Assembly (NCBI RefSeq): GCF_029894125.1
Contig: NZ_JARXYZ010000024.1
Location: 62,001-126,000 of the forward strand
DNA from: Kitasatospora sp. MAA19
GTDB lineage: Bacteria > Actinomycetota > Actinomycetes > Streptomycetales > Streptomycetaceae
DNA: 64,000 nucleotides
Direction: 5' to 3'
Shown: piece after piece, positions 41,987 through 49,507 of the stretch
Layout: the number at the start of each line of letters is the position of its first letter
Numbering within the stretch: the first letter of the stretch is position 1
Notes under the pieces: model-generated
Seen by the model: only the letters and a program-made list of their open reading frames with translations
What the model was told of the DNA's origin: nothing
Databases searched by the model: none
Program-made: the position numbers and the translations under genes

Positions 41987-43764
41987 GCCGCCAGCCCGAA
42001 GCCGTCGTGGTCATGGGACTTGGCAAGGGCCCGTTCGGTGATGGCCTTGGTAGCGCGGGCGGAGGCCGGGCCGATCTCCTTGGCGGAGCGCTCCTTGTAC
42101 CAGGGCTTGAGGTCGAGCATCGCCACCCGCATGCCGGTCGCGAAGAGCAGGATCTTGCCCTTGGGTAGGGCGCGGATCTCGTCGGGCGGCAGGATGCGCT
42201 CGGTGCGCATCGACACCGAAGTCGACTTGCCGCTGCCGGAGTCGGACACGGAGACGGTCTGCACGTCGTGCTCGCCGATCTGCCTCGACAGCTTGTCCGC
42301 GAAGTCGGCGTCATCGATCCCCGACCCGATCACCTTGACGGTGGCCGCGGACCAGAGGGCGTCCATTCCGGCCGCGCCCCAGCAGCGCTGGCCCTGCCGG
42401 TAGCTCTGGAGGATGGTGATCGGGATGACGCCCCGGCTGCCGAGGTGGGAGTAGAGGTCGGGGAGGTCGCTGATCTTGCAGACGTTGGCGGCCTCATCCA
42501 ACACGCACAGGGCGGGCGGGTCGAGCCGGCCGCCGTTGCGTTCGGCGACGATGACGGCCGCGCGCATCACCGCGTCGGCCGCCGCCGCGATGATTGCCGA
42601 GGCGCTGCCGCCGCCGTCCTTGCTGAGCAGGAACAGCGTGTCGCGGGAGGAGGCGAAGGCGAACGGCTTGAACTCCGCCAGATCCGGGGTGGGGGTGACC
42701 CAGGCGGCGATCTCCGGGTCCAGCAGGCAGCTGGCGTACTGCCTCGCGGTCTCGTAGATCCCGTCACGGGTCTCGGTGGCACCGGTGACGGTGCCCTGGA
42801 GCTGGGCGGAGACCGCGTGGTGGCCGGCATCGGTGAGCAGGTCGACGGGGGTGCGGTCGGAGGGGGAGGCGAGCCAGGCCAGCACGTCGGTGATCGGGCG
42901 GCGGTGGCTCGCGGCGGCCAGGAACAGCGACCCGAGGGTGTTGCTCGCCGCGGTCGACCAGAAGTCGGAGCCGCTGGACTCGTCCACGCTCGCGGTGACG
43001 AAGTGCCCGGCCAGGCGCTTGGCCCCGGCGAGGTCGCGGGCGTCCGCGAGGATGTCCCACCACATCTCGCGCGGGTGATGCGCGATCTGCTGCGGGTCGA
43101 GTGTCCAGACCTTGCCGACCTTCGCGCGGGCGTCGACACAGGCCGTGAAAGCATCGTTCGCGGCCTTGTTCGACGTCAGAAGGACGGGCCCGGGGGCGGA
43201 GAGGATCGCGGGGATCGCGATGCCGCTGGTCTTGCCGGAGCGGGGCGCCATGATGGCGACCATCACGTCCTCCCACGAGGCCCGGACCTCGGCCTTGCCC
43301 GGGGAGAGCGTGCCGATGGGGATGCCGCGGTGGGCCGGGGCTATGTCCTTCTCGTCCCTCAGGCTTGGACGCAGGCTGCGGGCCTTGGCGGTGATCTCCT
43401 TGTCCAGCAGCGGAGCGATGTCCGCCGGCCGGGCCATGCCGCTCTTCGTCCCGGCGCGGCGGCGCAGCCACCAGGCGAGCGCGGTGCCGGTGAGGGCGAG
43501 GGTGAGCGCGCCGGGGACGACGCGGGCGCCGACCAGGACGGCGGCCGGGCCGAGGTGGGGCCACAGCCGGTGAGGGTGAAGGAGGGCTTCGGTGACGTGG
43601 AACGGCGCCCAAGGTCCGGACCCGAAGAAGTAGTTGGTGAGGTTGCCGGTCAGCCAGGCGAGGGTGCCGAAGGCGAGGGCGGCGCCGACGACGGCGACCA
43701 GGAGGTAGAGGAGCGCGTCCGTGACGGAGGTGGTCGACGGCGCGCCGGTGCGCGGGGCGGGCAC
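41983..43764 (-). CDS. VirD4/TraG-type coupling protein
   Basis: A 593-residue ATPase that links substrate to the secretion channel. Two membrane helices lie near residues 18-38 and 72-100. Walker A is MAPRSGKTSGIAI near 172-184 and Walker B is ALCVLDEAANVCKISDLPDL near 405-425. The TraG/VirD4 features ILQSYRQGQRCWGAAG and DALWSAATVKVIG follow. GTG 43764 is used, but the usual N-terminal segment (TLLDSLVP) lies just upstream and may be frameshifted from an ATG at 43840, so the start is uncertain. It would recruit the relaxase and perhaps the tail-bearing proteins. Confidence 0.88.
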   Translation of the reverse strand: MPAPRTGAPSTTSVTDALLYLLVAVVGAALAFGTLAWLTGNLTNYFFGSGPWAPFHVTEALLHPHRLWPHLGPAAVLVGARVVPGALTLALTGTALAWWLRRRAGTKSGMARPADIAPLLDKEITAKARSLRPSLRDEKDIAPAHRGIPIGTLSPGKAEVRASWEDVMVAIMAPRSGKTSGIAIPAILSAPGPVLLTSNKAANDAFTACVDARAKVGKVWTLDPQQIAHHPREMWWDILADARDLAGAKRLAGHFVTASVDESSGSDFWSTAASNTLGSLFLAAASHRRPITDVLAWLASPSDRTPVDLLTDAGHHAVSAQLQGTVTGATETRDGIYETARQYASCLLDPEIAAWVTPTPDLAEFKPFAFASSRDTLFLLSKDGGGSASAIIAAAADAVMRAAVIVAERNGGRLDPPALCVLDEAANVCKISDLPDLYSHLGSRGVIPITILQSYRQGQRCWGAAGMDALWSAATVKVIGSGIDDADFADKLSRQIGEHDVQTVSVSDSGSGKSTSVSMRTERILPPDEIRALPKGKILLFATGMRVAMLDLKPWYKERSAKEIGPASARATKAITERALAKSHDHDGFGLAA

Positions 43765-43864
43765 GAGGGAGTCCAGGAGGGTGCGAGCGGGCGGTGGGCG
43801 GGGCGCGCTCGGCTCTCGAACGGATCACGGTGCTCTCCATGGGGGCTTGGGCTGGCGGAACGTT

Positions 43865-44293
43865 TCAGCGGGTGCGGGCGGCAGGCCGGACCGGCGCCGC
43901 CGCTGCGGGCGTACCGGCCTGTGCGGGAGCGGCCTTCGCAACGGCGGAGGGGAACGTGCGGCAGGCAGCGGCATGCCGCTGCTCCTCGGACTGGACGATG
44001 CAGTTCTGGCCGACGTACCCGACGACCAGGTGAGGGTCGATTCCGACTCGGTACCCGGCGTCGTCCAGGAACCCGGCCGCCGTGGAGGCCGCAGCGGGCC
44101 GGTCAGCGCCGGGAGTGTCCGGCGGAAGGTGGTAGCAGCAACGGCCGTGCGGGTCCGAGGCGGTGAAACCGCACTGGCGCAGGACGTCGTGGATCTGGTC
44201 CGGGGCGTCGATGCGGCAGTAGGCCCAGACCACCCCGTCCGAGCGGCGGACGATCTCGACGTCGGTGCCGAACGCGTCGGCGAGGGTGCGCAT
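43865..44293 (-). CDS. hypothetical protein with repeated-module domain and tail
   Basis: A 142-residue protein. Residues 10-95 match the module seen in three neighbours: DVEIVRRSDGVVWAYCRIDA, HDVLRQCGFTASD, CYHLPP, then AAGFLDDAGYRVGIDPHLVV. The end is a weaker version of the shared tail (CRTFPSAVAKAAPAQAGTPA, finishing AARTR). Several cysteines are present (residues near 26, 41, 52-53). There is no recognised family. It lies between the coupling protein and another tail gene, both on the same strand. Confidence 0.62.
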   Translation of the reverse strand: MRTLADAFGTDVEIVRRSDGVVWAYCRIDAPDQIHDVLRQCGFTASDPHGRCCYHLPPDTPGADRPAAASTAAGFLDDAGYRVGIDPHLVVGYVGQNCIVQSEEQRHAAACRTFPSAVAKAAPAQAGTPAAAAPVRPAARTR

Positions 44294-44313
44294 CGTTGGT
44301 TTCCTTCGGTTCG

Positions 44314-44975
44314 GTCAGCGTGCGTGCCGGGGGCGGCCGGTGGAGGCCGTGGCCGCTGCCGGGGCCCGCGGATTCGCAGGGGAGGCCCGGCGGGCGGTGG
44401 CGTGGGGGGAGGTGGCGAGGGCGGCGGCCTGGCGGGGGGGTGTCCGGCGCGTTCACACCGGGCTCAGGCGCGGCGCCCATGACGTCGTGCAGGACTTCGC
44501 GGGTGCGCAGGACGGGCATCAGGTCCGGGTGGCGGGAGGGGCTGGACTCGGTGGGGCAGGCGGCGATTCCCTCGGTGGCGGCCTTCAGGTCCTCCCGGAC
44601 GGTGAGGAGCGCCTGGTGCGCGGTGGCCAGGCGTGTCCACATGTCGTAGGGCAGGTTGTAGCCGGGCGGGTCGAAGTCCACCTGGGCGCGAGCCCAGTCG
44701 GCCCCGGCCGCGACCAGCTCGGTCAGCTGCGTCAGCGGGCCGACCAAGGCGCTGGTCGTCTCTTCGAGGATCGCCGCCACGTCCCCGGGGCTGGCGTCCT
44801 CTTCCAGCCGTACGACCATGCCCGGCAACGAGTACGGGTCGGCGGCGGGCGGCGGGATGTAACGGACCTGAAGCGGCTGGTCGGCGGCGGATGGCCGGTC
44901 GCCGTGGACCAGGCGGATGTTGTGCTGCAGGGCGGCGCCGACCGCTTCTCCGATCGACGAATAGTGCTCGGGCAC
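44314..44975 (-). pseudogene. hypothetical gene with shared tail, frameshifted at a C7 run
   Basis: From GTG 44975 (GGGAG upstream) the protein reads PEHYSSIGEAVGAALQHNIR, LPGMVVRLEEDASPGDVAAI and DMWTRLATAHQALLTVREDL up to PGVNAPDTPP. At a run of seven C near 44437 the frame shifts; in the corrected frame the end is QAAALATSPHATARRASPAN, then Ala-rich to GRPRHAR with TGA at 44316-44314, a typical tail. It would be about 220 residues, helical, of unknown family. Confidence 0.62.
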
Positions 44976-45012
44976 CGGGGCTCCCAGAGGAATAGTGACG
45001 GGCAGGAACGTT

Positions 45013-46239
45013 TCAGCGAGTGCGGCCGGCGGCCACCGCTGCGGCCGGGCCGGGCGGCAGCCGGGTGGAGGCGGCGGCGGGCACGCCCGGGGTGTTGGAG
45101 ACGGGCACGGTGGTGCTGCGGGCGAGGGCAGCGCGGGTGCGCAGGTCGTCGGCGGCGCGGACCTCGGGAGTGCCTGCCGCGTGGGACATGGCGCGCTGCA
45201 CCTCGTCGACGACACCGGCCAGTTCCGCCTGGGCGGTGACCAACTGGTCGGACGCGAAGCCGAACCGGTCGGAGAGTGCGAACTGGTCGGCGTCGAGATC
45301 GGTGATCTGCTCGGAGGCGATCTCCAGGGCCTCCTGGAGGCGGACGAGCATCCCGTCGTCCGGGTCGAGCAGCTCGTCGAGCACTTCGGCGAGTTCGGCG
45401 AAGTCCGTGGCGCCGCGCAGCGCATCGGTGAGATTCAGGACCTGCTGGCCCGCGGTGTTGAGCGGCTCGGCCTCCAGCCTGGGGTCGAGGCCGACCTTGT
45501 AGCGGGCGGCGCGCAGCATCTTGGCGGCATGGGCGGCGATGGAGGCCCGGTCGGCGGGGGCGGTGGTGGTGGGCAGCCGGTGGCGGCGGCCGTGCCAGTC
45601 GTCGATCTGCTTGAACCCGGCGTGACGCAGCAGGGTGGCCGACAGGTCGTCGCTGGTGCCGGTGGCGACGACGCTGCCGCTGGGCTCGGCGCTGATGGTG
45701 ATGACGGGCATCCGGTGGTCCTTGGCGGTGGTGACGGTACGGGTGAGGTGGCCAAGGTCGGCGGCGATGCGGGTGCACTCGGCCTGTACGTGGAAGGGGT
45801 CTCGGTAGGTGCCGTGGATGTATCCGTCCTCGCGCACGACGGTAGCGACGACGTGCACCGACCGGTCGCCGTTGCGGATCGCGGCCCACCGGCAGCCGTG
45901 AGGGTCGCCAGCGGGGGCAAGCCCGGTCGCGGCGACCAGGCGCCGGGCGACGTCGGCCCACTGGGCATCGCTCAGGTCCGGGTGGCGAGGGTCGGAGCGC
46001 ACCGAGCACATCCACACCGGGTACTCGGGCGCCCGGGCGCCGATCCGCAGGGCCGGGGCGTCCAGCACGCCTCCGCCGAGGACCTCCTGCGGGTCACCGA
46101 ACAGCGGCAGCTGCTTATCGGCGCCGCGGTAATCGGCGCCGATCAACCTGGGACGCAGCCGGCCGTGGGGCTCGTCCAGGCCGTAGAGGGCGGGGATCAG
46201 CGCGGCCGTGGTGGTGGCGCGCTGCAGGTGGGCGATCAC
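45013..46239 (-). CDS. degenerate relaxase-like protein with module domain and tail
   Basis: A 408-residue protein. Residues 70-150 align with the relaxase at 3667-5403 (VWMCSVRSDPRHPDLSDAQW, then CRWAAIRNGDRSVHVVATVV), but the metal-binding histidine triad H-x-D-x-H-x-H is N-x-D-x-S-x-H, so nicking is unlikely. Residues 175-265 are the ~75-residue module (MPVITISAEPSGSVVATGTS, LLRHAGF, KMLRAARYKVGLDPRLEA). A helical part and the clearest tail (LRTRAALARSTTVPVSNTPG, finishing AAGRTR) follow. GTG 46239 has GAGGGG upstream. Confidence 0.72.
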   Translation of the reverse strand: MIAHLQRATTTAALIPALYGLDEPHGRLRPRLIGADYRGADKQLPLFGDPQEVLGGGVLDAPALRIGARAPEYPVWMCSVRSDPRHPDLSDAQWADVARRLVAATGLAPAGDPHGCRWAAIRNGDRSVHVVATVVREDGYIHGTYRDPFHVQAECTRIAADLGHLTRTVTTAKDHRMPVITISAEPSGSVVATGTSDDLSATLLRHAGFKQIDDWHGRRHRLPTTTAPADRASIAAHAAKMLRAARYKVGLDPRLEAEPLNTAGQQVLNLTDALRGATDFAELAEVLDELLDPDDGMLVRLQEALEIASEQITDLDADQFALSDRFGFASDQLVTAQAELAGVVDEVQRAMSHAAGTPEVRAADDLRTRAALARSTTVPVSNTPGVPAAASTRLPPGPAAAVAAGRTR

Positions 46240-46280
46240 GGCGTCCCCTCTCGAACGGCGGGCGGGCTGACAGGGACAGA

Positions 46281-46302
46281 ATCCGGTGATCCGGCGGTTT
46301 GG
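46281..46302 (-). promoter_or_regulatory. promoter-like CCAAAC motif, copy 2
   Basis: On the reverse strand: CCAAACCGCCGGATCACCGG. It lies about 45-60 bases before the degenerate relaxase-like gene at 46239. Confidence 0.4.
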
Positions 46303-46355
46303 CCCGGCCGGAAGGCAGTGGTAGAGGGCAGCCCGGCCGGGCGTTCCCGCGCGCG

Positions 46356-46859
46356 TCAGTGCCGAGAGGTGAGCCCGTGTTCACGGGCGAAGTCCTCGCA
46401 GGCCCACCGGGCGAACCGCTGGTCGTTGTGCAGCCGAGCCCAGCGGCCGTCCCGGCGGATGACGGTGGCGACGAGATCGAGCCGGTCGTCGGCGTTGCGC
46501 AGGGCCACCCACCGGCACGCGTCGGGGTCGCCGTCCGGCTCGATGCCGGTGGCGTCAAGCACCTTCCACGTCAGCTCGAACCACCGGTCGTCGCTGAGCG
46601 CGCCGTTGCTGCGTATCGAGCAGTGCCAGGTCAGACGCCGTGACGGGGCGTGGCCGGTACGGGGCTTGCGCAGCGCCACCGGCTCGTCCAGCAGCGCCGC
46701 CAGATCCGGCAGGACGACATCCTCGTCGGCGGGCGGACCGGGCGACCACGACGCCAGCAGGTAGGACTCGAAGCCGGGATCGTCGTCGTACAGCGCGGCG
46801 AGCAGGTCGGAGGTGCTCTCGGTGCGCCGGACGGTGCAGTACAGAGAGGAGGCGGACAT
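46356..46859 (-). CDS. second degenerate relaxase-like protein
   Basis: A 167-residue protein collinear with the N-terminal relaxase domain: YLLASWSPGPPADED, LTWHCSIRSNGALSDDRWFE, WVALRNADDRLDLVATVIRR, then HNDQRFARWACEDFAREHGL. In the relaxase at 3667 the equivalent motif is HADDHIHIA; here the three histidines are N, R and D. The catalytic function must be lost, so it may bind DNA or act as an adaptor. It has no tail. ATG 46859 is preferred over the longer frame to 46916. Confidence 0.68.
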   Translation of the reverse strand: MSASSLYCTVRRTESTSDLLAALYDDDPGFESYLLASWSPGPPADEDVVLPDLAALLDEPVALRKPRTGHAPSRRLTWHCSIRSNGALSDDRWFELTWKVLDATGIEPDGDPDACRWVALRNADDRLDLVATVIRRDGRWARLHNDQRFARWACEDFAREHGLTSRH

Positions 46860-46937
46860 GGAAGGGCCTCGTGAATCGCTGTTCAGGGGAGAGAAGTTGG
46901 TGGCGGTGCCCTGCACCCGGGGCAGGGCTTCGGCGGG

Positions 46938-47435
46938 TCAGACGAAGGGGTTCTCAGTCGGCCGGTCGGTGTCCACGGCCGCCTCCAGCAGCTCGGGCAG
47001 GTCGCCAGGTTCGCTGGCGCGCTGGTCGATCCACCAGCCGGCGCGGGTGATCGTGCGCGCCTGGTCCTCGATCCGCTCCCACTCGGGTTCCGGCATGCCG
47101 GAGTCGAGGACCAGGGCGGTGTAGGCGGCGGCGAGGACCTGGTGGCGGCAGCGCACGCCCCAGGAGATCCCCTTCTCGGTGCCCTCCAGCGGCGGCATCC
47201 GGAACTGCTCGGACCAGGCGTCCGATTCGGCCTGTTCGGCGGCGCGCTTGGCCTCCAGCCACGCCGTCTTATCGGCCTCGTCGCCGGCCTTCGCTGCGCG
47301 CCAGCAGTCGGTGCACTCCTGCTTGGCCAGCCACTGGGCGAAGCCGGCCCGGCGGTCGGCCGGACGGTCACCGAGGTCGCGCTCGGTCTCGTGCCCGCAC
47401 GAGTGGGTGATCTGCCAGACCTTCTTTACAGCCAT
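46938..47435 (-). CDS. hypothetical protein with Cys/His cluster
   Basis: A 165-residue protein. The N-terminus has a possible zinc site: THSCGHETERDLG near residues 10-22 and ECTDCWRAAKAGDEADKTAW near 40-59. A helical stretch (LEAKRAAEQAESDAWSEQF) and an alpha/beta end (RHQVLAAAYTALVLDSGMPE, EDQARTITRAGWWIDQRASE) follow. Members of this type occur in Streptomyces plasmids, with no known function. There is no shared tail. It lies in the middle of the tail-protein operon. Confidence 0.62.
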   Translation of the reverse strand: MAVKKVWQITHSCGHETERDLGDRPADRRAGFAQWLAKQECTDCWRAAKAGDEADKTAWLEAKRAAEQAESDAWSEQFRMPPLEGTEKGISWGVRCRHQVLAAAYTALVLDSGMPEPEWERIEDQARTITRAGWWIDQRASEPGDLPELLEAAVDTDRPTENPFV

Positions 47436-47481
47436 GCGCTCTGCTCCTTGGGGGTGGGGGTCGGGGTCGGGGTCGGGGTGG

Positions 47482-48240
47482 TCAGCGGGCGCGCGCGAAG
47501 GCGATGCGCGGGTCGACCGCCGCCGACGGCGGGCTCACGGCCACGGCGGGCGACACGGCGGCGGGTGCCTTGAGCGCGGCTTCGTCGACGCGGAACTTGT
47601 GCGTGGTGAACGCCTGGCGGACCGCTGTGCGGTGGGCGGCGACGTCCTCGGCGAGCTGGGGCTGCATGGCGACCTGGAAGTGACCGCGTCGAAGTCCCAT
47701 GACGGTGTGGGCCACCACGTCGAGTGACTCCGCCCGGGTGCCCCCTGGGGGGAGGTAGACGTCCAGGTCCCGCTGGTAGCGCCAGCCATCGGTGTTCAGG
47801 AAGATGCCCGGGTTGAAGGGCAGGTCGTCATTGACGGCGGCGACGATGCCCAGGCTCGGGTGCTCGGCGATGGCGACGTCCGGTCCAGCGCTCGGCGCGG
47901 GGGAGCGCTGCGGCCCAGGGGCCTCCGGTGTGGCGTGCGCCTGCCGCTCCTGCACCTGGTGCTGCCGGTCGGTGCTCTCCGGGGCCAGGGCCATGTCGGT
48001 GTCGACGCGGTAGCCGGCGCCGGTGAGGAGCTTGGCGGCCCAGGCGGCGCGCTCGGAGGCTTCGCGGTGCTGGTCGGTGAGTGTGAAGAGCTTCGGGTTG
48101 CCGGGCAGGCGCTGGAAGTCGAGGCGCTCCAGCATCCACTGGGCGGCGGCCGACTGGGTGGGCAGGGAGGCGACGATGCCGTGGCTCGGGTGGTGCCCGA
48201 TAGCGACGTCGGGCAGCTGGGTGGGTTCGGCGGCAGGCAC
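47482..48240 (-). CDS. protein with two copies of the module domain
   Basis: A 252-residue protein from GTG 48240 (GGAG eight bases upstream). It has two module copies: DVAIGHHPSHGIVASLPTQS with AWAAKLLTGAGYRVDTDMAL, and DVAIAEHPSLGIVAAVNDDL with VVAHTVMGLRRGHFQVAMQP. They are separated by a Gln/Pro-rich linker. The end is short (VSPAVAVSPPSAAVDPRIAF, then ARAR), perhaps a reduced tail. No database family is known to me. The duplication suggests the module binds a repeated partner. Confidence 0.62.
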   Translation of the reverse strand: MPAAEPTQLPDVAIGHHPSHGIVASLPTQSAAAQWMLERLDFQRLPGNPKLFTLTDQHREASERAAWAAKLLTGAGYRVDTDMALAPESTDRQHQVQERQAHATPEAPGPQRSPAPSAGPDVAIAEHPSLGIVAAVNDDLPFNPGIFLNTDGWRYQRDLDVYLPPGGTRAESLDVVAHTVMGLRRGHFQVAMQPQLAEDVAAHRTAVRQAFTTHKFRVDEAALKAPAAVSPAVAVSPPSAAVDPRIAFARAR

Positions 48241-48337
48241 GGTGGGGCTCCGCTTCGCTGGTTCGGACGGTGGACCGGTAGGCGGTGCGGGGTCTGTCTC
48301 GGCGGGGCACAGCGGCCTTTCTTCTTGGATCGGGGGT

Positions 48338-49402
48338 TCAGCGGTGCGGCACGGCAGCGCGCACAGCGGCGGCCGGGGCGGCGAGGACGGCCTCGGCCGG
48401 GTGGCCGGTGAGAGTGTGCGCGGAGGTGGGGGAGGTGGTGAGCGCGGCGAGAACCCGGGTGTCGAGGCCACCGGCCGCGACCTGGGCTGCGGGTCGGGGA
48501 CGGCCGGGGTGGGCGGTGTGCCGGTCGGCGAGGTCGCCGCGCATCGCCCGGATCTCCCCCACGTAGCCGTCCGCCGTGTCCGCGATGTACCGCAGGCGGG
48601 CGGCGTAGTGCGGATCGGACGCGCCGCCCAGGCCCTCCCACCAGCCGGCGCTCTCGTTCAGGGCGGCGACGACCTGATCCAGGACGCCGTCGCCGGGCGC
48701 GGTCAGCTCGCTGAGCGCGTCGACCACCTGCCGGGTGTGCCCGGCCGTGGAGATGGCCGTGGGTACCTCGGCCAGTAGCCGCATCGGCGGCAGCGACGGC
48801 GGGAGGGTGGCGTCGAGCAGGTCGTCCGAACAGGCAAAGGTGTAGCCGTTGGCCAGTAGGTGGTCGACGGCCCGTGCCACGGCGGCGCGACGCTCCTGTG
48901 GGTCGAGCATGGCGGCCGGGAGGCGGTGGTAGGTCTCGTGCACCCGCACGACGGGGACGAACCCAGCGCGGTGGAGGATCGACTCCGCACTGATCGGCAG
49001 ATCCTGGCCCTGCTGCTGGAGCGGAGCGCCGAGTCGGTCCAGATGCGTGTCGACCGAGGCGAGCATCGACTCGACGCTGCGACCGTGTCGCGCGTCCGGA
49101 CCGGTCGGCTGGCTGTCGTACAACACCTCGCGGGACCGGGTACGGGGATCTTCCCGAAACGCGTACCAGCCGACGACCTCGTCGTCGCCGATGCGAGGGA
49201 CGACGAACAGACGGCCTTCGTCGGGCAGTTCAGCTTCGACGTACGCGAGGCTTCGGGCAGTGCAGGGGATTGCTCGTTGCGCGAGCGACCTGGTGATGTC
49301 GGAGAGCGAGTCCTCTTCGGGTGGACCGTTGAGGCGGTAGACGAAGGCGTTGACACCGGAAGCGGTCTCGGTGAAATGGACCATCAGCTGGTCGGGTTGC
49401 AT
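48338..49402 (-). CDS. hypothetical protein with module-like domain and tail
   Basis: A 354-residue protein starting QPDQLMVHFTETASGVNAFV. The first 110 residues are alpha/beta (LFVVPRIGDDEVVGWYAFRE). Residues 140-200 resemble the shared module (AESILHRAGFVPVVRVHETY, HRLPAAMLDPQERRAAVARA, VDHLLANGYTFACSDDLL). A helical part follows (VVAALNESAGWWEGLG). It ends with a tail-like sequence (LDTRVLAALTTSPTSAHTLT, finishing RAAVPHR). A CCAAAC motif lies about 65 bases upstream. Confidence 0.62.
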   Translation of the reverse strand: MQPDQLMVHFTETASGVNAFVYRLNGPPEEDSLSDITRSLAQRAIPCTARSLAYVEAELPDEGRLFVVPRIGDDEVVGWYAFREDPRTRSREVLYDSQPTGPDARHGRSVESMLASVDTHLDRLGAPLQQQGQDLPISAESILHRAGFVPVVRVHETYHRLPAAMLDPQERRAAVARAVDHLLANGYTFACSDDLLDATLPPSLPPMRLLAEVPTAISTAGHTRQVVDALSELTAPGDGVLDQVVAALNESAGWWEGLGGASDPHYAARLRYIADTADGYVGEIRAMRGDLADRHTAHPGRPRPAAQVAAGGLDTRVLAALTTSPTSAHTLTGHPAEAVLAAPAAAVRAAVPHR

Positions 49403-49450
49403 GGCGTGCTCCTGCCTCGATCGCCCCCGGGCGCCGGGGGACGAGGCGTT

Positions 49451-49476
49451 GATGATGCGGGGATGCGGGAGTTTGG
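49451..49476 (-). promoter_or_regulatory. promoter-like CCAAAC motif, copy 3
   Basis: On the reverse strand: CCAAACTCCCGCATCCCCGC. It lies about 50-70 bases before the gene at 48338-49402 and matches the other two copies in the order CCAAAC, CCG, ATC, CCG. Confidence 0.4.
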
Positions 49477-49507
49477 CCCGGCCGGAATCCGGTGGTATGG
49501 CGGCTGG

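Noticed and set aside
42268..44166. Long forward frame opposite the coupling protein
   Set aside because: It is antisense to Walker A and B motifs and has no domain of its own.
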